A program made the position numbers and the translations under genes. Below are positions 16,877 through 23,883 of a DNA stretch of 27,219 nt, in pieces. A model generated the notes under the pieces. The model had not been told where the DNA came from. It searched no databases and saw only the letters and a program-made list of their open reading frames with translations. Origin of the DNA: JBCBJZ01 sp038522635 (GTDB lineage: Bacteria > Pseudomonadota > Alphaproteobacteria > Rhizobiales > Hyphomicrobiaceae). Location of the stretch: the NCBI GenBank assembly GCA_038522635.1, contig JBCBJZ010000028.1:1-27219 (forward strand). The letters are read 5' to 3'. The stretch's first letter is position 1. Every line of letters begins with the position of its first letter.

Positions 16877-17247
16877 GGTTGTAGCCTCCCGTGTAGGCAC
16901 GCGCTTGAGCGCGAGCGCCGCGTTGCCGAGGAGGCTTGCAGCAATGGGCGGACGTTTCAAGCGAGCTCATCGCGCTGCATTTGGCACCGGCTAGAGTTCA
17001 TCCGCTTCAGGTGGAATCACCTGAGGCGAAAGATGAACGGCAAAACAAATGTTCAGATGTCGGTTCCGCTTCAAGCTGAAGCGAACCGACTGTAGCGCGT
17101 TGCGGGTCGCCCGCCGCTTGCTGTCATCGAACGCTTGCGCGATTGTGGTGTGCCCGGCGCTCGCGCATGGCAACGTCTTCAAACGCGGCTGCCGATGACC
17201 GACGGCAGCAGCCCCCGCAGCCCGCCTTCAGTGAAGCGCAACGAGCG
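16877..17247. other. Divergent intergenic region with repeat A copy 2
   Basis: This spacer separates the catabolic operon from the AbrB-family gene. It holds the second full repeat A element (16991-17095). The part after 17143 may be translated as an N-terminal extension of the AbrB-family protein, whose start is uncertain. No promoter could be picked with confidence. Confidence 0.5.
16991..17095. repeat. Repeat family A, full copy 2 (two hairpins)
   Basis: This copy has the same 105-bp length and the same two hairpins as copy 1. Seven substitutions separate them; four lie in the linker between the hairpins, one near the left end and two near the right end. Both hairpin stems are unchanged. 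It lies between divergent genes, unlike copy 1, so the element is not tied to gene ends of one kind. Confidence 0.93.
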
Positions 17248-18414
17248 ATGCCGCCAGACACTCCGCCGTCTTTGAAGCGCTCGGCCGGCGCACCATCGCC
17301 AGACGCATCCTCGCACCCGACCTCTAACCTATCGTCCCATGCGGGGCCTCCCACGCCGCACACGCGCTTTGGTAGCGTCTGGCGCGCCGCGCTTTGCCTG
17401 CTCATCGGCGCTGCCGGGGGCTATGGCGCCGACCTCGCCGGTGCGCCTTTGCCCTATATGCTGGGCTCGGTCGCGGCGACCATCTTCGCGGCCCTCATCC
17501 GCATGCCGATCGTGCGGCCGCAGGAGCCGATCGTGATCCCGATGCGCGTGGTGCTCGGCGTGGTGATCGGGGCCACCGTCACGCCCGAACTTCTGGCCAA
17601 GCTCGCCGATGTCGCGGGCACGGCCGCTTTCGTGCCGCTGTACGTGAGCGTGGTCGCTCTGATCGGCACGGCCTATTACCGCATCGTCGGACGCTACTCG
17701 CGGGAAGAGGCGCTCTTTTGCGCGCTGCCCGGCGGCCTCCTCATCATGACCACCATGGCGCAAGACACCGGCGTCGACATCCGTCGTGTCTCCTTGGCGC
17801 ACGCCCTGCGCATTGCCTTCGTGGTCCTCACCATTCCGTTCATCGCGCAAGCGCTGGTGGGCGTCGACAGCATCGAGACCGCGCGCGGCCTGGTGCCGGT
17901 CAACGCGCTGCCCCCGCGCGAGATGGCGCTGCTCGCCGCCGCTGGCATCGTTGGTTGGTGGGGGGCCCGCGCCTTGCGCTTGCCTGCGGGGCAGATCATC
18001 GGCCCGCTCGTCGCGAGTGCTGCGCTGCATCTGACCGGCATCTCACAGGCCAAGCCGCCGCAGGAATTGGTCTACGCTTCGCAAGTCGTGTTGGGCGCGC
18101 ACATCGGGGCCCGCTTCGTCGGCGAGAAGTTCGCGCTCCTGCGTGAAGCCGTGGGTCTGGCCGCGGGCCACACCGCGATGATGCTCTGCTTATCGCTGGG
18201 GTTCGCATTCGCCCTGCAAGCGCTGTTCGGCCTGTCGCTCATCACGGGACTGCTGTGCTTCGCGCCTGGCGGCATGTCCGAGAACGCGCTGATCGCGCTC
18301 GGCCTTGGCCTCGACGTCGCCTTCATCATTGCGGTGCAGATCTCACGCATGATGTTCATCTCACTCACCATGCCGTTGGTCTACGCGCGTTTGCAGCCCC
18401 TTCTCCGGCGCTAG
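17248..18414 (+). CDS. AbrB-family integral membrane protein
   Basis: This is a multi-pass membrane protein of the AbrB (PF05145) family, often mislabelled as an ammonia monooxygenase regulator. Its real role is unclear; transport has been suggested. It has many hydrophobic segments and two related halves. Each half has a Gly-rich motif: LPYMLGSVAATIFAAL with MRVVLGVVIGATVTPE, and LPAGQIIGPLVASAALH with ASQVVLGAHIGARF. The start is uncertain: ATG 17248 is used, but ATG 17167 and TTG 17143 are in frame and none has a clear ribosome binding site. The protein has 388 residues from 17248. It faces away from the catabolic operon and could move its substrate, but this is a guess. Confidence 0.85.
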   Translation: MPPDTPPSLKRSAGAPSPDASSHPTSNLSSHAGPPTPHTRFGSVWRAALCLLIGAAGGYGADLAGAPLPYMLGSVAATIFAALIRMPIVRPQEPIVIPMRVVLGVVIGATVTPELLAKLADVAGTAAFVPLYVSVVALIGTAYYRIVGRYSREEALFCALPGGLLIMTTMAQDTGVDIRRVSLAHALRIAFVVLTIPFIAQALVGVDSIETARGLVPVNALPPREMALLAAAGIVGWWGARALRLPAGQIIGPLVASAALHLTGISQAKPPQELVYASQVVLGAHIGARFVGEKFALLREAVGLAAGHTAMMLCLSLGFAFALQALFGLSLITGLLCFAPGGMSENALIALGLGLDVAFIIAVQISRMMFISLTMPLVYARLQPLLRR

Positions 18415-18510
18415 ATCATCCGCCGATCGATCGGGTCGCGTAGCGACACGCGAAGCCCAACGCGCTAACGTGAGGCAACGCCCGCGTCCAAACCCAAACG
18501 GAGAGCCCCC

Positions 18511-19386
18511 ATGAAAAGCGCCACCGCCGCCGCTACCCGCGAAGCTTTCAAGGCCGCACTTGCCGGTGATGACCTCGTGGTCGCTCCGGGCGTCTATGAC
18601 GGCATCTCCGTGCACGCGGTTGAGCGCGCCGGCTGCCACGCCGCTTACATGACCGGGGCCGGCACGGCTGCCACCTACGGCTATCCCGATTACGGGCTCA
18701 TCACGATGTCGGAAATGGTGGCCAACGCCGCCCGCCTCGTCGCGGCGACCGATCTGCCGGTGATCGCCGACGCCGACACCGGCTACGGCAACGAGCTGAA
18801 CGTGGTGCGCACCGTGCAGGAGTACGAGCGCGCCGGCGTCGCGGCGATCCACCTGGAGGACCAGGGGTTCCCGAAGAAGTGCGGGCATCTGGAAGACAAG
18901 GAGATCATACCGCTCGATGCCTTCGTGAAGAAGATCCGCGCGGCCGTTGATACGCGCGTTGATCCGAATTTCGTGATCATCGCGCGCACAGATTCACGCG
19001 CGCCGATCGGCTTCGACGAAGCGGTGCAGCGCAGCAATGCGGCACTCGAAGCCGGGGCCGACATCGCCTTCCTCGAAGCGCCCCAGACGATGGAAGAGTT
19101 CAAGCAGGTGCCCAAACTTGTGAAAGGCCCATGCCTGATCAACATGGTGTGGCGGGGCAAGTCGCCCGAGGTGAAACTCGCTGAGGCACAGGCGATGGGC
19201 TTCAAGCTGGCGATCCTGCCGGGGCTGCTGATCAAGGCCGCGGTGGGCGCGTTCGATGAAGCGTTGGCCGCGATGCACCAAGCTGGCGCCCATCCCAAGC
19301 CGCGCCACGACATGAGCCTGCGCGAAATGTTCGACAAGGTCGGTGGCACAGCCTGGGACGGCGTGCGAAAGCGCTATGGGGCTTAA
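18511..19386 (+). CDS. Isocitrate lyase/PEP mutase-family enzyme
   Basis: This is a 291-residue TIM-barrel enzyme of the isocitrate lyase/phosphoenolpyruvate mutase superfamily. The ATG at 18511 has CGGAGAG upstream. Metal-binding residues appear in DADTGYGN (D87, D89) and in HLEDQ (E116, D117). The lyase loop KKCGHL at 122-127 keeps the catalytic cysteine C124, favouring a C-C lyase such as methylisocitrate or dimethylmalate lyase over a mutase. No methylcitrate-cycle genes are adjacent, so the substrate is open. Its TAA shares bases with the convergent nth stop. Confidence 0.88.
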   Translation: MKSATAAATREAFKAALAGDDLVVAPGVYDGISVHAVERAGCHAAYMTGAGTAATYGYPDYGLITMSEMVANAARLVAATDLPVIADADTGYGNELNVVRTVQEYERAGVAAIHLEDQGFPKKCGHLEDKEIIPLDAFVKKIRAAVDTRVDPNFVIIARTDSRAPIGFDEAVQRSNAALEAGADIAFLEAPQTMEEFKQVPKLVKGPCLINMVWRGKSPEVKLAEAQAMGFKLAILPGLLIKAAVGAFDEALAAMHQAGAHPKPRHDMSLREMFDKVGGTAWDGVRKRYGA

Positions 19387-20105
19387 GCATCCAAGCCATC
19401 GTGTTGGCGCATCGCCAGATCGCGGCAGTGATCCGCAACCGGGCAAACGTCGCAGCGCGGCTGACGCGCCCGGCAGACCCGCTTGCCAAACTGGAGCAGC
19501 CAGAAGTGGCCATCATGCAGGGCCCACGCTGGCGCCCGTGCCTCTAACGAGGCGGCGGTCTGCGCTTCCGTCTTGCCGACCGCCAGCCCGATCCTGTTCG
19601 CCACGCGATGCACGTGCGTATCGACCGCGATGACGTCTTCGCCAAACGTGAAGCTCAGCACGATATCGGCGCACTTGCGGCCGATCCCCGGCAAGCTCAT
19701 CAGGCCCTTGCGATCGGCGGGCACCACGCCGTCGTGCTCCTCCAACAGGGCGGTACAAAAGCGCCTGAGGTTGCGGCACTTCATATTGTAAAGGCCGGCC
19801 GGTTTGATCGCATCGATGATCTCAGCGTCGCTCAGCGCAAGCATGGTGCGCGGGGTGCGGGCGAGCTTGAAAAGTTGGCGGGTGGCCTTGGCCGTGTTGG
19901 CGTCGCGGCTCTGCGCCGACAGCATGCATGAGACGCAAGACCTGAACGCGTTGGGCTGGCCTTTGGGACCTTTGGCCCCGCGCGTGCGCCCCGGCATCGC
20001 CCCCTGCAGCCGCGCGAAGACGGTCTCGACCTCGTCAGCGTCGAGCAGCATTGGTGCGTGCGTCGCGGTTCCCTCGTCGGCCGCGCTTCCCTTGGCTCGC
20101 TTCAC
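19383..20105 (-). CDS. nth: Endonuclease III (DNA glycosylase/AP lyase)
   Basis: This base-excision repair enzyme removes oxidised pyrimidines and nicks abasic sites. I chose the GTG at 20105 because AAGGAG lies 6 nt upstream; the frame also opens at TTG 20141, and ATG 20051 is possible. The protein has 240 residues from 20105. The helix-hairpin-helix LPGIGRKCAD carries the catalytic K144, and VDTHVHRVANR carries D162. Cysteines 211, 218, 221 and 227 have the C-x6-C-x2-C-x5-C spacing of the 4Fe-4S cluster. Its stop overlaps the convergent lyase-family stop by 4 bp. Repeat B copy 1 lies just upstream. Confidence 0.95.
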   Translation of the reverse strand: MKRAKGSAADEGTATHAPMLLDADEVETVFARLQGAMPGRTRGAKGPKGQPNAFRSCVSCMLSAQSRDANTAKATRQLFKLARTPRTMLALSDAEIIDAIKPAGLYNMKCRNLRRFCTALLEEHDGVVPADRKGLMSLPGIGRKCADIVLSFTFGEDVIAVDTHVHRVANRIGLAVGKTEAQTAASLEARAPAWALHDGHFWLLQFGKRVCRARQPRCDVCPVADHCRDLAMRQHDGLDA

Positions 20106-20145
20106 GCCACGCTCCTTCGCAACCCGGCCAACAAGAGGCAACGCG

Positions 20146-20241
20146 CTAAACGCGCGCTTTAAGGTGAGATCATCTTTGGACGATTTCGGACTTACCTGTG
20201 GTGATCCCGATTAATCGCACGATGATCTAAACGCGCGCTTT
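20146..20241. repeat. 15-bp direct repeat flanking repeat B copy 1
   Basis: CTAAACGCGCGCTTT occurs at 20146-20160 and again, identical, at 20227-20241. The right copy contains the stop codon and last codons of the cupin gene. The repeats partly overlap the two ends of repeat B copy 1. A duplication at insertion is one explanation, but the length is unusual for a target site. Confidence 0.85.
20154..20230. repeat. Repeat family B, copy 1
   Basis: This 77-bp block aligns without gaps to 21835-21911 with about 68 of 77 matches. Its core is bounded by inverted repeats AGATCATC (20167-20174) and GATGATCT (20221-20228). The inner arms are more decayed than in copy 2. It lies between nth and the cupin gene and includes the cupin stop codon. 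Confidence 0.88.
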
Positions 20242-20886
20242 GCCCAGCACCAACTTCTGGTCGCCAAGTTTATCCTTCGGCCCCGCCCATGCGTAGGCCA
20301 GCAGGCAAGGTTCGCGATCCGGGAAGGTGATGCGATGGTTGCGTCCGGGCGGATTGAAGATCAGTGAGCCCGGCGCGTAGACGCCATCATCGTTCTCCGA
20401 GACAGACCCTGACAGGCAGAAGTAGCTCTCGGTGATGCCATCGTGGCTGTGCGTGGGATAGATGCAGCGTGGGGCGAACAACACCAGCCCCAAGATCAAA
20501 CCGTCATAGGCGATCGGCCCGTGCGGCCCCGCGATTTCCGCATAGGCGAATTTGTTGACGAGGTGACGCGGCAGCTTTTCATAGCCGTACTCCCACGACA
20601 GCAACGGCACCACGCTCTCGATCGCGCGGATCACGGTCGCGGTCGGCTGCAGGCGACCCTTATCGAGTGCGCGCTTCAAGTGCAGGCAGACGGGCTTGGT
20701 CACCGGCTCGCGCACATGCAGCGGCGGATTAGCCTCGATCATCTTGGAGATCGTCTCACGCACCACCCGTTGGTGCGAACGGATCTTCGTGCTGCCCCCG
20801 GCACTCGAGCGCAGGTACATGTCGTAGATCTCACGCAGGAGATAGACCCAGTCGGGAACGTCGTGGAGACGGGCTTCGGGCGTCAT
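20227..20886 (-). CDS. Cupin protein resembling DMSP lyase (DddL/DddQ-type)
   Basis: This 219-residue protein has a helical N-terminal half and a C-terminal cupin domain, the layout seen in dimethylsulfoniopropionate lyases of the DddL/DddQ group. Cupin motif 1 is HSHDGITESYFCLSG, supplying H146, H148 and E153 as metal ligands; Y155 sits where DMSP lyases use a catalytic tyrosine. Motif 2 is GSLIFNPPGRNH, supplying H184. DMSP lyases split DMSP into dimethyl sulfide and acrylate. Lyase activity is inferred from general resemblance only, since many cupins share these metal ligands. No clear ribosome binding site precedes the ATG at 20886. No acrylate-use genes are adjacent. Confidence 0.68.
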   Translation of the reverse strand: MTPEARLHDVPDWVYLLREIYDMYLRSSAGGSTKIRSHQRVVRETISKMIEANPPLHVREPVTKPVCLHLKRALDKGRLQPTATVIRAIESVVPLLSWEYGYEKLPRHLVNKFAYAEIAGPHGPIAYDGLILGLVLFAPRCIYPTHSHDGITESYFCLSGSVSENDDGVYAPGSLIFNPPGRNHRITFPDREPCLLAYAWAGPKDKLGDQKLVLGKARV

Positions 20887-21224
20887 GGGCTTTTGCGGGG
20901 TCCTTCAAGCTCATCCGCCGGAGGCGAAAGATGAGCGGCAAAGAGAGAGAGAGAGCGAGAACGCGCGTGACTTGAGGCCGGCCCCGGGTACGCGCATCGC
21001 GCCCCAGGGTGCAAGGTGGACGTCGTCGCAGCTCGGCCAGCTCCGCCGGCCCTAAATTACGGCAAGATTCGGGCTGGATCACTTTGCGAAGGAATTAAGT
21101 CACTGTTTTTTATGACCAATTCGTAAGGCCCATAAGGTTAATTTTTGCTCATCTTCCGGATCCGATCCTGCTTCAAACGCGTTCACCGCAACGCTATCTC
21201 GCAAACAGGAGGAGACTTCCCCCC
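20887..21224. other. Divergent intergenic region between the cupin and fasciclin genes
   Basis: This spacer holds the shortened repeat A copy (20909-20936) and an (AG)7 tract at 20942-20955. An AT-rich stretch at about 21095-21150 is the likeliest place for the fasciclin promoter. No confident -35/-10 pair was found. The strong ribosome binding site AGGAGGAG lies at 21208-21215. Confidence 0.55.
20909..20936. repeat. Repeat family A, shortened copy 3 (one hairpin)
   Basis: GCTCATC (20909-20915) pairs with GATGAGC (20930-20936), and CGCC pairs with GGCG around GGA. Compared with copies 1 and 2, the inner 7-bp stem is missing. The outer stem has a paired change (T-A to C-G) that keeps the pairing. 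The AAA bulge before the right arm and the following GGCAAA are kept. The second hairpin is absent. Confidence 0.75.
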
Positions 21225-21764
21225 ATGATTCCGATGAACTTCCGTTCCGTTAAATCGCTGCGCCGGGCCGCCGTTGCGCTGGCCGTCGCGCTCCCCGTCG
21301 CCGTTGGCGCAGTCGCTGCCCAGGCCGGTGGCCACTCGAAAGACATCGTCGACACCGCAGCGGGCGCCAAGAACCTGTCCACGCTGGTGAAGCTGGTGAA
21401 GGCTGCTGGCCTCGTCGACACGCTGAAAGGCAAAGGCCCGTTCACGGTCTTCGCTCCCGATAACGCCGCCTTCGACAAGTTACCGAAGAAGGTCGTCACC
21501 ATGCTGCTCGACCCCAAAAACAAGGCGGCGCTGCAGTCCGTGCTGACCTATCACGTGCTGTCGGGCAAGGTGATGGCCGGCGACATCGCGGGCAAGCAGA
21601 TGATGGCGAAGTCCGTCCAGGGCGCGAAGATCGACGTCAACGCCAAGGACGGCGTTTCGGTCAACGGTGCGAAAGTCACCACTGCCAACATCGCGACGTC
21701 GAACGGTGTCGTTCACATCATCGACACGGTGATCCTGCCGCCGAAAATGCGCGGCTCGTTCTAG
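21225..21764 (+). CDS. Secreted fasciclin (FAS1) domain protein
   Basis: This 179-residue protein has a basic N-terminus, a hydrophobic segment and a signal cleavage site after AQA near residue 34. A single FAS1 domain fills the rest. The H1 motif FTVFAPDNAAFDKLP, the YH motif in LTYHVLSGK and the H2 motif GVVHIIDTVILP are all clear. FAS1 proteins act in cell adhesion or surface binding; some bacterial ones sit in the periplasm. The ATG at 21225 has AGGAGGAG about 9 nt upstream; a second ATG three codons in is possible. Repeat B copy 2 and an intrinsic terminator follow. Confidence 0.93.
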   Translation: MIPMNFRSVKSLRRAAVALAVALPVAVGAVAAQAGGHSKDIVDTAAGAKNLSTLVKLVKAAGLVDTLKGKGPFTVFAPDNAAFDKLPKKVVTMLLDPKNKAALQSVLTYHVLSGKVMAGDIAGKQMMAKSVQGAKIDVNAKDGVSVNGAKVTTANIATSNGVVHIIDTVILPPKMRGSF

Positions 21765-21834
21765 AGCAACGGGCACAAAGTGTGAGTAACCGGTTTAAAC
21801 ACTCACGCCTTCCCTTTGCGCCTAAAGTTGCTCT

Positions 21835-21911
21835 GCACTTGAAGATTAGATCATCTTTGGGCGATTTCGGGCTCACCTGTGGTGATCCCGATCAATCGCC
21901 CGATGATCTAA
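21835..21911. repeat. Repeat family B, copy 2 (long imperfect palindrome)
   Basis: The outer arms TTAGATCATC (21846-21855) and GATGATCTAA (21902-21911) pair perfectly over 10 bp. Next, GGGCGATT (21859-21866) pairs with AATCGCCC (21894-21901). Further in, TCGGG/CCCGA and TCACC/GGTGA continue the stem around a TGT loop. The copy follows the fasciclin stop and precedes its terminator, so it is probably transcribed as a 3' UTR hairpin. Confidence 0.9.
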
Positions 21912-21968
21912 CCGTCGGCGTCTCGCGCGGCGCTTCTGCGTTGACGATGAGAGCGCCTACACGATTGA

Positions 21969-22000
21969 CGCGCCCGGCGGTCTCGCACGGGCGCGTTTTT
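21969..22000 (+). terminator. Intrinsic terminator of the fasciclin gene
   Basis: CGCGCCCG (21969-21976) and CGGGCGCG (21988-21995) form a perfect 8-bp GC stem with an 11-nt loop, followed at once by TTTTT (21996-22000). The direction suits the plus-strand fasciclin gene; there is no matching T-run for the convergent pckA. Confidence 0.85.
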
Positions 22001-22011
22001 CTTCGAGCGAA

Positions 22012-23598
22012 CTATTCTGCGGCCGCACGCAGGACCGGTGCCGCATCCATCACCGTCTCATCGACGTGACTGCGGAATTTCTCAAAGTTCTCATTGAACA
22101 TCGCCACGAGGGCTGCGGCCTGCTCATCGTAAGCCGCCGGATCAGCCCATGTGCTGCGCGGGGTGAGGATCGCCTCATCCACTCCATCGACCGCCGTTGG
22201 CACTTCAAAGCCGAACACCGCATCGGTGCGCATCGGCTGATCCTTCAAAGCCCCCGACAGGGCCGCGTTCAACAAAGCGCGCGTCGCCTTGATCGGCATG
22301 CGCTGGCCATCCCCGTACTTGCCGCCGGTCCAGCCCGTGTTGACCAGCCAGCAATCAACCTCGTGCGCGGCGATCTTGTCGCGCAACAGGTTGCCGTAGA
22401 CGCTTGGGTGCCGCGGCATGAAGGGCGCGCCGAAGCAGGTCGAAAAGGTCGCGACGGGCTCTTTGCCCATGCCCTTCTCGGTGCCGGCGACCTTCGCCGT
22501 ATAGCCTGACAGGAAGTGGTACATCGCCTGGCTCGCCGTGAGCTTGGCGATCGGCGGCAGCACGCCGAATGCATCCGCCGTCAACATCACGATGTTCTTT
22601 GGGTGACCGGACCGCCCCTGCGCTGAGGCGTTCGAGATGAACGGCATCGGATAAGCCGCACGCCCGTTCTCGGTCAGCGAGCCATCATCAAAATCCGGCA
22701 TCCGCGTTTGATCGTCGAGCATGACGTTCTCAAGCAAAGCGGCAAAGCGGTTGGAGGCCGCCCAGATCTCCGGTTCGGCATCCTGCGACAGCCTGATCGT
22801 CTTGGCATAACAGCCGCCTTCAAAATTGTAGATGCCGTTGTCGGACCAACCGTGCTCATCGTCGCCAAGCAGCGTGCGCCGCGGGTCAGCGCTCAGCGTG
22901 GTCTTGCCGGTGCCCGAAAGGCCGAAGAAGACCGCCGCATCGCTGTTGGCGCTCGTGTTGGCGGAGCAGTGCATTGGCATGACGCCGCGCTCGGGCATCA
23001 AGAAGTTCAGGTAGGAGAACACCGACTTTTTGGTTTCGCCCGCGTATTGCGTGCCGCCGATCAGCACGAGTCTGCGCTCGAAGTTGCACGCGATCACCGT
23101 CTCGCTCTCGCAGCCGTGCCGTTCAGGATCGGCGCGGAAGCTTGGCAAGTTGACCACGCAGAATGACGGGTCGAAGTCCTTCACTTCAACCCGCGAGGGC
23201 CGACGAAGCAGGTAGCGGATGAACAGCGCATGCCAGGCGTATTCGGTGAAAACCCGCACGTTCAGCCGGTAATCTTCGTCGGCGCCAGCGAACAGGTCCT
23301 GCACGAACAGCTCGCGCTCGGCGGCGTGGGCGACAAAGTCATCGTACAGCGTGTCAAACTGCGCCGACGTCATCGCTTTGTTGTTGTCCCACCAGACTTT
23401 GTCCTCGGTGAACGCGTTGCGGACCGTGAACTTGTCCTGCGCGGAACGCCCCGTATGAGCGCCCGTCCGCACGCACAGCGCGCCCGTTGCGGCCAGCCGC
23501 CCCTCGTCGCGGCGCAGCGCCTGCTCCATGAGGTCAACGTTCAGATCGTTCATGCGAACGCTCTTGGCCGCACTGAGGGGGAAGAGGTCCTGGGTCAT
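22012..23598 (-). CDS. pckA: Phosphoenolpyruvate carboxykinase (ATP)
   Basis: This converts oxaloacetate and ATP to phosphoenolpyruvate, ADP and CO2, the entry step of gluconeogenesis. The 528-residue length is typical. The substrate-loop stretch GGTQYAGETKKS is at about 181-192, the P-loop GLSGTGKTTLS at 226-236 and GDDEHGW at 245-251. I chose the ATG at 23598 (MTQDLFPLSAAKS); a GTG three codons upstream is in frame, and neither has a strong ribosome binding site. A 285-nt spacer separates it from the upstream DUF4132-like gene on the same strand, so it probably has its own promoter. Confidence 0.97.
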   Translation of the reverse strand: MTQDLFPLSAAKSVRMNDLNVDLMEQALRRDEGRLAATGALCVRTGAHTGRSAQDKFTVRNAFTEDKVWWDNNKAMTSAQFDTLYDDFVAHAAERELFVQDLFAGADEDYRLNVRVFTEYAWHALFIRYLLRRPSRVEVKDFDPSFCVVNLPSFRADPERHGCESETVIACNFERRLVLIGGTQYAGETKKSVFSYLNFLMPERGVMPMHCSANTSANSDAAVFFGLSGTGKTTLSADPRRTLLGDDEHGWSDNGIYNFEGGCYAKTIRLSQDAEPEIWAASNRFAALLENVMLDDQTRMPDFDDGSLTENGRAAYPMPFISNASAQGRSGHPKNIVMLTADAFGVLPPIAKLTASQAMYHFLSGYTAKVAGTEKGMGKEPVATFSTCFGAPFMPRHPSVYGNLLRDKIAAHEVDCWLVNTGWTGGKYGDGQRMPIKATRALLNAALSGALKDQPMRTDAVFGFEVPTAVDGVDEAILTPRSTWADPAAYDEQAAALVAMFNENFEKFRSHVDETVMDAAPVLRAAAE

Positions 23599-23883
23599 CG
23601 GCTTCACTTTTGTGATGGGTGAGGCTGGCCTGCCTGTTTCGTGGGCAGGGCTGCTCGAAGTTGGGTCACGACATTAGCCAGCTTGGACGCGCATGCAAGT
23701 CGCATCGCCCGCCATTACCCGGGCCATTCGTTGGAGAGGGAAAGAAATCTCTCACCGGGTGCGACATTCCCCCGGCGGCGTGGGGGCGTGGACACACCCT
23801 TGCATAGCGCGCAGTGGCGCAACCCTAAGGCGCAAGGCAACGGCCGACGTGCGCGGCAGTCTTTGCTTTTGTTGGAACCGACC

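Noticed and set aside
20942..20955. (AG)7 tract as a phase-variation switch
   Set aside because: It lies more than 50 nt upstream of the cupin start and far from the fasciclin start, outside any reading frame, so there is no clear switching effect.
23599..23883. Terminator or promoter in the spacer between the DUF4132-like gene and pckA
   Set aside because: Only weak hairpins and poor hexamer matches were found; none was convincing enough to list.
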